DNA of 7,602 nucleotides from an uncultured Oscillospiraceae bacterium (GTDB taxonomy: Bacteria > Bacillota > Clostridia > Oscillospirales > Oscillospiraceae): NCBI GenBank assembly GCA_934561725.1, contig CAKTGW010000045.1:1-7602 (forward strand). Direction: 5' to 3'. Below are positions 1-5,229 of the stretch, piece after piece (the stretch's first letter is position 1; every line of letters starts with the position of its first letter). The notes below the pieces were generated by a model. The model was not told the origin of the DNA and did no database searches. It was given only the letters and a program-made list of their open reading frames with translations. A program made the position numbers and the translations under genes.

Positions 1-2
1 TC

Positions 3-647
3 CTGATCGTGCATACACATGGCACCGAATCCTACACCTCCGAGCCCGGCTGGGAGTATGAGGAATCCGACTATGCCCGCACTACCGACTGCGAACACAA
101 TATGATCCGCGTCGGCGATGAGCTGGCCAAGGCCTTTGAAGCACAGGGACTGCGCGTCCTCCATGATACAAATCTCTATGATTACCCCAGCTATACCGGC
201 TCTTACACCCGCAGCGGCGAAGCCGTAGAGGCCTGCCTGCAGCAATATCCCGATATTCCTATCGTTATCGACCTGCACCGGGACGCCATCGGTGACCGGG
301 ATACCGTCTATAAAACTATGGCGGCGATCCCAAATACCGTGTGCTCCCAGATCATGCTCCTGGTGGGAACCGGTGAGAACGGCCTGAGCCACCCGAACTG
401 GCAGGAAAATCTGAAGCTGGCTCTGCTCATGCAGGAGTGTGCCGTCTCAAAATATCCTACGCTCATGCGCCCGCTTGCCATCCGCAAGGAGCGGTATAAT
501 CAGCAGCTCACCACCGGCTCACTGATCATTGAGGTCGGCAGCAACGGAAATACGCTGACCGAAGCGATCACCGCAGTCCGCCTGTTTGCAGACGCCGTCT
601 CTCCCGCGCTGTTGGAGTTGACCGGCAGCAGTCAGACCATACATTAA
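3..647 (+). CDS. spoIIP: Stage II sporulation protein P (SpoIIP), 3' part
   Basis: The frame is open from the window edge, so the N-terminal part (signal/transmembrane segment and linker) lies upstream; about 214 residues to the TAA are visible. SpoIIP is a cell-wall amidase/endopeptidase that works with SpoIID and SpoIIM to thin septal peptidoglycan and drive engulfment of the forespore. The visible part begins with the family's metal-site motif VHTHGTESY. It continues with the IVIDLHRDA motif in mid-domain and ends with the GSLIIEVGSNGNT block, where the Glu is typical of the zinc-amidase active site. The GTG at 9-11 is an internal Val codon, not a start. An 84-bp gap without a convincing terminator separates it from the CBS gene, which has its own strong SD. 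The motif order makes the family call firm. Confidence 0.93.
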   Translation: MIVHTHGTESYTSEPGWEYEESDYARTTDCEHNMIRVGDELAKAFEAQGLRVLHDTNLYDYPSYTGSYTRSGEAVEACLQQYPDIPIVIDLHRDAIGDRDTVYKTMAAIPNTVCSQIMLLVGTGENGLSHPNWQENLKLALLMQECAVSKYPTLMRPLAIRKERYNQQLTTGSLIIEVGSNGNTLTEAITAVRLFADAVSPALLELTGSSQTIH

Positions 648-731
648 ATATAGTAAATCGCCTGAAACCCGCAGGTATAAATTTCTCCGCCGGCGAGGAT
701 AATAACAGTACTTGCCAAAGGAGGAAACACT

Positions 732-1160
732 ATGAAAATCAGTGACATTATGAGCAGCCGTCTGATCTCTGTGGACAAAGACGAGCCCGTGATCGCCGCC
801 GCCCGCCTGCTCAAGCGGTATAACGTAGGTGCGCTTCCCGTCACCGACCGTGAGCAGCGCCTGCGCGGTATTATCACCGACCGGGATATCGTTCTGCGCT
901 GCATTGCAGCGGACAGCGACCCCCGGACTACGCGCATCAGCGAGATCATGTCCAGAGGGATCATCACCGCCTCTCCCGCAGAGCCGGTAGAAAGCGCAGT
1001 AAAATTCATGTCGCAGGATCAGGTCCGCCGCCTGCCCGTGGTGGATGACGGCCGTCTGATCGGCATGGTCAGCCTCTGCGACATGGCCCGCAGCCCAAGC
1101 TGCGAAATGGAAGCCGCCGAGGCTTTAGGTGAGATCTCATCCAACATCCGGCGCAAATAG
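732..1160 (+). CDS. Two-CBS-domain protein
   Basis: This is a 142-aa protein made almost only of a tandem CBS pair (Bateman module). CBS1 is at about residues 3-62, with the strand/helix signature RGIITDRDI near its end. CBS2 is at about 68-125, with the parallel motif RLIGMVSLCDM. Such stand-alone pairs usually bind adenosine nucleotides (AMP, ATP, SAM) and act as energy sensors; the ligand and partner cannot be read from the sequence. It has no catalytic domain, signal peptide or membrane segment, so it should be cytosolic. The start is fixed by AAAGGAGG at 717-724, seven bases before the ATG. It is followed by a terminator at 1214-1243. Cotranscription with spoIIP is possible but not shown. 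Confidence 0.9.
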   Translation: MKISDIMSSRLISVDKDEPVIAAARLLKRYNVGALPVTDREQRLRGIITDRDIVLRCIAADSDPRTTRISEIMSRGIITASPAEPVESAVKFMSQDQVRRLPVVDDGRLIGMVSLCDMARSPSCEMEAAEALGEISSNIRRK

Positions 1161-1213
1161 CTCTTTCACCTGTTTCTGTTCCGGCGCGGCCTATTTTTTC
1201 AAGATTGAATCCG

Positions 1214-1243
1214 GCTCCTCTTGTTGATCAGGAGGAGCTTTTT
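1214..1243 (+). terminator. Rho-independent terminator after the CBS gene
   Basis: The stem GCTCCTC (1214-1220) pairs with GAGGAGC (1232-1238). It extends inward by one T-G wobble, T-A and G-C, to give about 10 bp around a 5-base loop. Five T's follow at 1239-1243. There is no T run in the minus direction, so it should work only on the plus strand. It lies 54 bp past the CBS stop codon. Confidence 0.75.
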
Positions 1244-1424
1244 GCTCTGCCCGCTCTCCCATGTATAAGGAGATGTGACTCGGCGGTACGCCGAACCGGA
1301 GAGTTTTCCATTTGCTCCCACAAGCTGCGCACCACAAATTTCCGCTCGGAGAGTACATGGCCCCGTATTTTACTGTCGGTTTGATGAACCGGCAGTAGCC
1401 AATATAAGGGCTAAAAAATAAAAA
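1244..1424. other. Gene-free stretch with inverted repeats
   Basis: Between the CBS terminator and the perR promoter there is no credible gene. The stretch holds several pairable segments. TACTGTCGGTT (1371-1381) pairs with AACCGGCAGTA (1387-1397), 11 bp with one G-T, loop TGATG. CGGCG (1281-1285) pairs with CGCCG (1289-1293), loop GTA. CTCTCC (1254-1259) can pair with GGAGAG (1298-1303), and CCATGTA (1259-1265) with TACATGG (1354-1360). This could be a structured RNA, a degenerate small element or chance. A 78-codon minus-strand frame crosses it, but has no ribosome site and no recognisable domain. Confidence 0.3.
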
Positions 1425-1441
1425 CAATAATAATTATTATT
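1425..1441. promoter_or_regulatory. Candidate PerR/Fur-type operator
   Basis: Positions 1426-1441 form a perfect 16-bp palindrome, AATAATAA followed by TTATTATT. The 15-mer at 1425-1439 agrees with both the Fur (TGATAATNATTATCA) and the PerR (TTATAATNATTATAA) 7-1-7 consensus at 11 of 14 defined positions, counted by eye. It ends five bases before the -35 box of the perR promoter, so bound repressor would block RNA polymerase. Autoregulation by the downstream PerR-like protein is inferred. Confidence 0.6.
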
Positions 1442-1446
1442 TTCGC

Positions 1447-1475
1447 TTGACAAATCATTTTATCCGTGTTATATT
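1447..1475 (+). promoter_or_regulatory. Sigma-A promoter of the perR-rubrerythrin-rubredoxin operon
   Basis: A perfect -35 TTGACA (1447-1452), a 17-bp spacer and -10 TATATT (1470-1475). A TG at 1467-1468 gives an extended -10. A second, looser inverted repeat lies just downstream at 1491-1509 (AATAAC, 7 bp, GTTATT), near the predicted transcription start, and may be a further operator half-site pair. Confidence 0.85.
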
Positions 1476-1525
1476 ATGAGCACAGAAAACAATAACAATT
1501 CTCGTTATTAAATTGGAGGAGGCTT

Positions 1526-1948
1526 ATGACTCAAACCGGCCGGAAATACAGCAAAAAACGTGCAGCGATCCTTGAATTGCTCTGCTCCACAAAGGAACAT
1601 CCCTCGGCCGAATGGATCTACAGCCGTCTGAAGCCCGCTTATCCGGATCTGAGCCTCGGAACCGTTTACCGGAATCTGAATCTCTTTCTGGAGCAGGGCG
1701 AGATCATCAGTGTCGGCAATGTTGCCGGCCAGGAACGCTATGACGGCAATGTTCACCCCCATCCGCATTTCATCTGCACTGCATGCAGCCGGATCATTGA
1801 TCTGGATCTGTCCTTCTCCGCCGCCGACCACTATGCAGACGTTGAAAAAGCCATCGGCGGCCTTGTCCAAAGCGAGTGTGTAGCTTTTACCGGTCTGTGC
1901 AAAGATTGTCTGAGCGCGCAGGAAGCTTCCCGCGCTTCAAATACCTGA
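1526..1948 (+). CDS. perR: Fur-family peroxide regulator, PerR-like
   Basis: This is a 140-aa repressor with the normal Fur-family plan: an N-terminal winged helix (about 1-75, with the recognition segment LSLGTVYRNL at 43-52) and a C-terminal metal/dimerisation domain. The structural zinc site is complete as C84-x2-C87 and C125-x2-C128. The regulatory-site residues line up with B. subtilis PerR as H25, D73, H79, H81 and D92. Asp at position 73 (RYDGN) is the residue that separates PerR from iron-sensing Fur (Glu). H25 and H79 would match the histidines oxidised by peroxide. The start follows GGAGGAGG (1515-1522). It leads the operon with rubrerythrin and rubredoxin, the classic peroxide-defence partners in clostridia. 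A different metal specificity is not excluded. Confidence 0.87.
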   Translation: MTQTGRKYSKKRAAILELLCSTKEHPSAEWIYSRLKPAYPDLSLGTVYRNLNLFLEQGEIISVGNVAGQERYDGNVHPHPHFICTACSRIIDLDLSFSAADHYADVEKAIGGLVQSECVAFTGLCKDCLSAQEASRASNT

Positions 1949-1989
1949 AACTATAAATCTATACTGAAAATTACTGGAGGAAAAATTCT

Positions 1990-2535
1990 ATGAAAAAGTT
2001 CGTTTGCTCTGTTTGCGGTTATGTTCACGAAGGCGATTCCGCCCCTGAGTCCTGCCCCGTCTGCCATGCTCCTGCATCCAAGTTTGTAGAGCAGTCTGAA
2101 GAGAGAACCTGGGCTGCCGAGCACGTTGTCGGCGTTGCCGAGGGTGCTCCCGAGGATATCATCGCTGATCTGCGCGCCAATTTCCAGGGCGAGTGCTCCG
2201 AAGTCGGTATGTATCTGGCCATGGCCCGCGTCGCTCACCGCGAGGGTTATCCCGAGATCGGCCTGTACTGGGAGAAAGCCGCTTACGAAGAGGCCGAGCA
2301 CGCCGCAAAGTTTGCCGAGCTGCTGGGTGAGGTCGTAACCGCCTCCACCAAGAAGAATCTGGAGATGCGTGTTGAGGCCGAGAACGGCGCTACCGCCGGA
2401 AAGTTTGATCTGGCTAAGCGCGCCAAGGCCCTGAATCTGGATGCCATTCACGACACCGTCCATGAGATGGCCCGCGACGAGGCCCGTCACGGCAAGGCGT
2501 TTGAGGGCCTGCTGAACAGATACTTCGGCAAATAA
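1990..2535 (+). CDS. Reverse rubrerythrin (rubredoxin domain at the N-terminus)
   Basis: This is a 181-aa non-haem iron peroxidase that reduces H2O2 to water in the cytosol of anaerobes, with electrons from rubredoxin and NADH reductases. The rubredoxin-like Fe(Cys)4 domain comes first (C6-x2-C9 and C22-x2-C25). The four-helix diiron domain follows (about 50-181), with carboxylates E68 and E71 in [10 protein letters not shown], the E101-x2-H104 motif, Glu residues 129/131 and the E164-x2-H167 motif. This reversed domain order matches the oxygen-induced revRbr proteins of Clostridium. The start follows GGAGG at 1976-1980. It lies 41 bp after perR with no terminator between, and its codon use is strongly biased to GCC/CGC/GAG, suggesting high expression. 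Repression by PerR is inferred from the shared promoter. Confidence 0.93.
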   Translation: MKKFVCSVCGYVHEGDSAPESCPVCHAPASKFVEQSEERTWAAEHVVGVAEGAPEDIIADLRANFQGECSEVGMYLAMARVAHREGYPEIGLYWEKAAYEEAEHAAKFAELLGEVVTASTKKNLEMRVEAENGATAGKFDLAKRAKALNLDAIHDTVHEMARDEARHGKAFEGLLNRYFGK

Positions 2536-2558
2536 GCTGCTCTCAGGAGGTATTCTCA

Positions 2559-2714
2559 ATGGACAAGTACGTCTGCCCCTGCGGCTATGTCTATGATCCC
2601 GCCGCCGGTGATCCGGATAACGGCATTGCCCCCGGTACCCCTTGGGAACAGGTTCCCGAGGATTGGGTCTGCCCCGTCTGTGGATTGGGCAAGGATGTTT
2701 TCGAAAAAGAATAA
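2559..2714 (+). CDS. Rubredoxin with a C-x-C first knuckle
   Basis: This is a 51-aa cytosolic electron carrier, likely the redox partner of the rubrerythrin 23 bp upstream. The fold signature is clear: YVYDP near the N-terminus, [11 protein letters not shown] in the middle and DWVCPVCG at the C-terminus. C38 and C41 have the usual two-residue spacing, but the first pair is C6-P-C8 followed by GY, one residue shorter than the standard C-x2-C-G-Y. The rest stays in frame, so a simple sequencing slip is unlikely. Iron should still be bound by four Cys, perhaps with altered loop geometry and potential. AGGAGG at 2545-2550 supports the ATG start. It ends the operon before the terminator at 2726-2761. 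Confidence 0.93.
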   Translation: MDKYVCPCGYVYDPAAGDPDNGIAPGTPWEQVPEDWVCPVCGLGKDVFEKE

Positions 2715-2725
2715 CCATAAAAAAT

Positions 2726-2761
2726 ATAAGCCGGAGAGGGTTAATATCCTCTCCGGCTTAT
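2726..2761. terminator. Bidirectional terminator between rubredoxin and the zinc-ribbon gene
   Basis: A perfect 14-bp stem, ATAAGCCGGAGAGG (2726-2739) with CCTCTCCGGCTTAT (2748-2761), loop of 8 bases. On the plus strand it is followed by TTTATAT. On the minus strand the A-tract at 2719-2724 reads as a T-run. It thus serves both converging transcripts. Its 26-bp core recurs at 3642-3667. Confidence 0.85.
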
Positions 2762-2817
2762 TTATATCCAGGAATTTACTTACCAGACAAATGACGGCTA
2801 AAAGCCTCATCAGTGTT

Positions 2818-3195
2818 TTAATGAACAGCTGAGAAAGTCTGAATAACTCCATTCAAAACGCCCATTGCCTTTGACATATACACAAGCGCAATCAACGTAA
2901 GCAGCGTCGAAACACCGCCGAGGATAATCCCAATCAGCGCCAGCGGCTTTCCCCGCTCTCCATTTTTCTGTATCTGCCGGTAGCCGATGACGGACAAGAT
3001 CACACCCGCAATTCCCATGAGTCCGAAAAAGTTATACAGCAGCGACACGCATGACACCACGAGTCCAACAATGGATAGCACATTATAGGATGAAGTTGTC
3101 TGCGATTTCTCTCCCCCCACTCCAGAAGTTTCTCCGCAGCCGGGACAGAAATTTGCACCTTCCGGAATATCCCGGCCGCATTTTGGACATACCAT
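2818..3195 (-). CDS. Zinc-ribbon membrane protein (DUF4190-like)
   Basis: This is a small membrane protein of 125 residues from the chosen start. An N-terminal zinc ribbon has C-x2-C and C-x2-C pairs (CPKC at 3-6 and CPGC at 17-20). A short polar linker follows, then hydrophobic segments at about 38-72 (a two-helix hairpin) and 84-108, as in DUF4190 proteins. Its role is unknown. The ATG ending at 3195 is preferred over the one six bases upstream (3201). The only SD-like sequence, GAGGA at 3202-3206, abuts the upstream ATG directly but sits six bases from this one, and family members usually begin close to the CPKC. It is transcribed divergently from the XRE gene, and one operator lies inside its promoter, so repression by that regulator is inferred. 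Confidence 0.82.
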   Translation of the reverse strand: MVCPKCGRDIPEGANFCPGCGETSGVGGEKSQTTSSYNVLSIVGLVVSCVSLLYNFFGLMGIAGVILSVIGYRQIQKNGERGKPLALIGIILGGVSTLLTLIALVYMSKAMGVLNGVIQTFSAVH

Positions 3196-3222
3196 ATTCA
3201 TTCCTCGCTTTCTTTTTTCTCC

Positions 3223-3251
3223 ATTATAGTAAAGATTTTTACTAAAGTCAA
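3223..3251 (-). promoter_or_regulatory. Promoter of the zinc-ribbon gene
   Basis: On the minus strand: -35 TTGACT (3246-3251), 17-bp spacer, -10 TATAAT (3223-3228). The first AGTAAA-N4-TTTACT operator occupies the spacer, so a bound repressor would exclude polymerase. Confidence 0.85.
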
Positions 3252-3268
3252 CAGTAAATATCTTTACT
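3228..3268. promoter_or_regulatory. Two palindromic operators, AGTAAA-N4-TTTACT, 25 bp apart
   Basis: Operator 1 is at 3228-3243 (AGTAAA GATT TTTACT; arms extend one base further out). Operator 2 is at 3253-3268 (AGTAAA TATC TTTACT). Their centres are exactly 25 bp apart. Operator 1 lies in the -35/-10 spacer of the zinc-ribbon promoter. Operator 2 lies in the spacer of a weaker rightward promoter, TCAACA (3248-3253), 17 bp, TATATG (3271-3276), that would serve the XRE gene. The likely ligand is the adjacent XRE protein (inferred). Confidence 0.75.
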
Positions 3269-3318
3269 ATTATATGATTGCAACACTACATATCAACCCT
3301 AAAGAAAGTTGTGTTGCT

Positions 3319-3561
3319 ATGAATCTGCATCGGCTGCGCGCTCTTCGGGAGGACAATGATCTGACTCAGCAGCAAGTGGCACAGGTACTGGGAACTTCCC
3401 AGACTATGTATGCCCGTTATGAGCGCGGCGCAAATGAATTGCCCATCCGTCATCTTGTCACTCTATGTAAGCTCTATAATATCTCGGCAGATTATCTGTT
3501 AGACACGCGGCCGACCCATGTCCGCCCCGTGGGTAAAGCCTGTCTGCCTGGGCCAAACTGA
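3319..3561 (+). CDS. XRE-family helix-turn-helix repressor (first module)
   Basis: This is an 80-aa DNA-binding protein of the Cro/CI (HTH_3) type, with one domain filling residues 1-63. Helix 2 is LTQQQVAQVL, the recognition helix lies around TSQTMYARYERG (30-41), and the YNISADYLLD end is typical of the family. The 18-residue tail is not recognised. An in-frame ATG exists at 3274, but it lies within the predicted promoter -10 and has no ribosome site, so the ATG at 3319 is chosen. Its own SD is weak (AAAGAAAG at 3301-3308). It probably represses itself and the divergent zinc-ribbon gene through the two operators. It is clearly related in sequence to the XRE protein at 4793-5029, but differs in the recognition helix. 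Confidence 0.87.
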   Translation: MNLHRLRALREDNDLTQQQVAQVLGTSQTMYARYERGANELPIRHLVTLCKLYNISADYLLDTRPTHVRPVGKACLPGPN

Positions 3562-3641
3562 CAGTTCCCTCTTTTATCTTCCCATAAGATTTCAATTCAC
3601 TTCCCCCGGCCCCGGCAAAGATGTTTCCAAAAAAAGGCAAA

Positions 3642-3675
3642 CCGGAGAGGATTAAAATCCTCTCCGGAGTGTTTT
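3642..3675. terminator. Bidirectional terminator between the XRE gene and the lipoprotein gene
   Basis: The stem CCGGAGAGGAT (3642-3652) pairs with ATCCTCTCCGG (3657-3667 region) around a tiny A/T loop. TTTTT (3672-3676) follows on the plus strand, and the A-run at 3629-3635 gives a T-run on the minus strand. Its core differs from the terminator at 2731-2756 at only two loop positions. Confidence 0.8.
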
Positions 3676-3696
3676 TCCATTAATATTTGTATTATG

Positions 3697-4143
3697 TCAA
3701 CCGACAACAGTATAGAACTGTTTATTAAAACACACCTCAGCGCTGTATTCCTTGTCTGCCACAGATTTGGGAACCTCGAGCAAAACGAACGCCCGGACTG
3801 TTTCCAGAGGAGAAACACTGTTATAGGCGCTTATGCCCCTCTGGTCTGTATCTTCACTGACTGTCACGCCGGAATATTTATATTTCTCCATAAAGGTCGC
3901 ATTCGCTCCGATAAAGCTGTCTATCTTCTTTTCATTTGCCTGATAATTTGTCAGCTTGAACTCCAAAATCAAATAGGTACTGTCAGAATTTTTAACCTCC
4001 ATATAGCTATATGTCCTGCTCGTATTGGACGGCTCCTGCCGGTCTGCAAATCTGGCTCCGACAAATTCCAGAGTTGCATATTCCTCATCACCGATCACGT
4101 CGCCGACATTCAGAGCAACCGTATCCTTCACCGTTGTGTCCAT
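3697..4143 (-). pseudogene. Second domain of the interrupted lipoprotein gene
   Basis: This frame is the direct in-phase continuation of the lipoprotein gene past its TGA (4174-4176). Reading on from that stop gives NGSRYIYDYT and then this 148-codon segment with no other stop until 3697. There is no SD before its first ATG at 4143, so it is unlikely to be translated by itself. The product resembles the first domain: GDVIGDEEYATLEFVGAR mirrors GETCSVAEYADFTLVGIE, STYLILEFKLTN mirrors QTYIDVVFDVTN, and SPLETVRAFVLLEVP mirrors APLSSVRFHAAISVP. It is best read as the lost C-terminal repeat of a protein of about 317 residues. UGA readthrough is an alternative. Confidence 0.65.
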
Positions 4144-4173
4144 CGTGTAATCATAAATATACCGGCTGCCGTT

Positions 4174-4650
4174 TCAATCAAAACCAAGTGAAAATTTATC
4201 TCCGGAAGCCGGTACGGAGATCGCCGCATGGAAACGTACAGACGAAAGCGGCGCTATTTTTTCATAGGTTGAAACCCATGTCATATCTTCCTTTTCAACA
4301 ACATAAAGCTTGCACGGATACACCGTCCCGTTTTCATCCGCCGCAGTCGCCTCTACCATTGTTTCGCTGTCCAGTTCTCCGGAGCTGGTATTGGTCACAT
4401 CAAATACAACATCAATATAGGTCTGCCCCGATTCGTTGTTCTCATAGTAATTATTCTTGTTCATGGATGCTGTTATTTTATCTGTCGTTTCGATACCCAC
4501 AAGAGTGAAGTCTGCATACTCCGCAACAGAGCAGGTCTCTCCGAGCACAAGACTCTTTTCCTCCTGAGCTCCGCCGGAGTCTTTTTCTCCGCAGGCCGCC
4601 AGTCCAAGACACATCACCATTGCCAGCAATGCTGTGATCCATCGTTTCAT
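4174..4650 (-). CDS. Secreted lipoprotein, probably truncated by an in-frame TGA
   Basis: This is a 158-aa product with a textbook lipoprotein signal: MKRW, a hydrophobic stretch and the lipobox LAAC with the lipidated Cys at 20. The protein should be anchored on the outer face of the membrane. A charged linker (21-33) leads into a beta-rich domain (about 34-158) that recalls DUF4352-type immunoglobulin-like lipoprotein domains; no catalytic motif is visible and the function is unknown. The ORF stops at TGA directly after SLGFD, but the same frame continues with a second copy of the domain to 3697. A single change from TGG (Trp) or CGA (Arg) would explain this. AAAGGAG (4660-4666) lies nine bases before the ATG. 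It is divergent from the second XRE gene and shares its operators. Confidence 0.8.
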   Translation of the reverse strand: MKRWITALLAMVMCLGLAACGEKDSGGAQEEKSLVLGETCSVAEYADFTLVGIETTDKITASMNKNNYYENNESGQTYIDVVFDVTNTSSGELDSETMVEATAADENGTVYPCKLYVVEKEDMTWVSTYEKIAPLSSVRFHAAISVPASGDKFSLGFD

Positions 4651-4700
4651 TTGTCCATTCTCCTTTAATCTTTCTGCCGCTCGGTGCGGTATTTTTTGTT

Positions 4701-4729
4701 ATTATATAACATTTTGTTTTATACTTCAA
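4701..4729 (-). promoter_or_regulatory. Promoter of the lipoprotein gene
   Basis: On the minus strand: -35 TTGAAG (4724-4729), 17-bp spacer, -10 TATAAT (4701-4706). An AACA-TTT-TGTT palindrome sits in the spacer, at the same place relative to the -10 as the operator in the zinc-ribbon promoter. Confidence 0.8.
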
Positions 4730-4746
4730 GATAACAATTTGTTTTA
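4706..4746. promoter_or_regulatory. Two operators, AACA-WTT-TGTT, 25 bp apart
   Basis: The 16-bp word ATAACAWTTTGTTTTA occurs at 4706-4721 and again at 4731-4746, differing at one base, exactly 25 bp apart. Each contains the palindrome AACA-N3-TGTT, with centres at 4713 and 4738. The first is in the spacer of the lipoprotein promoter. The second is in the spacer of a probable rightward promoter, TTCAAG (4725-4730), 18 bp, TATACT (4749-4754), for the XRE gene. A further palindrome, TGTTAT-TAT-ATAACA (4697-4711), overlaps the lipoprotein -10. Binding by the XRE protein is inferred. Confidence 0.72.
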
Positions 4747-4792
4747 CCTATACTTTTTGTGTATTCCGGATATGATGAAAGGGAGGCACAAA

Positions 4793-5029
4793 ATGTACAG
4801 CAGGATTCGCGATCTGCGGGAGGACAGAGATCTGTTGCAAAAGGAGATGGCAGAATATTTAAAATGCTCTCAGGTATGCTATTCTCACTACGAGACGGGA
4901 AAAAGAGATATTCCAACGGACGTTCTGATCAGGCTATGCAGCTATTACAACACAAGCGTCGACTATCTTCTGGGGCTTACAGATATAAAAGAACCCTATC
5001 CGCGCCGCAGGCAGAATCAGCTCCGCTGA
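4793..5029 (+). CDS. XRE-family helix-turn-helix repressor (second module)
   Basis: This is a 78-aa Cro/CI-type regulator. It has a single HTH domain (about 1-64): helix 2 is LQKEMAEYL, the recognition helix is near CSQVCYSHYETG (25-36), and the ending YNTSVDYLLGLTD is typical of the family. A basic tail (PRRRQNQLR) follows. GGGAGG at 4781-4786, six bases before the ATG, fixes this start; a longer in-frame extension to 4634 runs through the promoter region and is rejected. It is a paralogue of the protein at 3319-3561, sharing the LREDxDLxQ and LCxxYNxSxDYLL blocks, while the recognition helices differ, in line with the different operator words. It likely represses itself and the lipoprotein gene. 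Confidence 0.9.
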   Translation: MYSRIRDLREDRDLLQKEMAEYLKCSQVCYSHYETGKRDIPTDVLIRLCSYYNTSVDYLLGLTDIKEPYPRRRQNQLR

Positions 5030-5076
5030 ATTCCCTATAATAAATCGCTTTTTTACAAATTTTCTGTATTTTCCTC

Positions 5077-5105
5077 TTGCCAAGTCCCCCTCCGGCGATT
5101 ATAAT
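5077..5105 (+). promoter_or_regulatory. Promoter of the uracil permease gene
   Basis: -35 TTGCCA (5077-5082), 17-bp spacer, -10 TATAAT (5100-5105). The predicted transcript begins near 5112 and has a leader of about 205 nt. An inverted repeat, TCTTGCC (5075-5081) and GGCAAGA (5107-5113), frames the promoter and could be a regulator site. Confidence 0.8.
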
Positions 5106-5139
5106 AGGCAAGAAAATATTTTGAAGGGAGTGCTTGACC

Positions 5140-5229
5140 ATGGCGATTTGCTTCTGCAAGATGACTGGTTTCCGCGCTCCTGTTTTTGTGTCCAGAGCAT
5201 TCTATCCCCTAAAACCCGAATTGAAGTAA
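5140..5229 (+). CDS. Possible 29-codon leader ORF upstream of the permease
   Basis: The ATG at 5140 follows GGGAG (5126-5130) with nine bases between, inside the permease leader transcript. It opens a 29-residue frame (starting MAICFCKMTGFRAP, ending KPELK) that stops with TAA at 5227-5229, exactly where the AACCAG/CTGGTT hairpin begins. No family is recognised. Its placement before an attenuator-like hairpin suggests a regulatory leader peptide whose ribosome could influence folding downstream. The evidence is only SD, position and frame, so it may be chance. Confidence 0.4.
   Translation: MAICFCKMTGFRAPVFVSRAFYPLKPELK

Noticed and set aside
1191..1427. 78-codon minus-strand ORF with a CAAC motif
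   Set aside because: No SD, only one Cys pair, no recognised domain, and it spans the CBS terminator; treated as a non-coding stretch with repeats.
1951..2718. 255-codon minus-strand ORF antisense to rubrerythrin and rubredoxin
   Set aside because: It is the shadow of GC-rich, codon-biased genes that are certain on the plus strand.
3274..3318. Upstream ATG extension of the first XRE gene
   Set aside because: It lies within the predicted -10 of its own promoter and next to an operator, without an SD; the HTH domain starts at the later ATG.
4174..4176. TGA read as selenocysteine or by an altered genetic code
   Set aside because: TGA ends several other genes in the window, and no convincing SECIS-like stem-loop follows the codon; a nonsense change is simpler.
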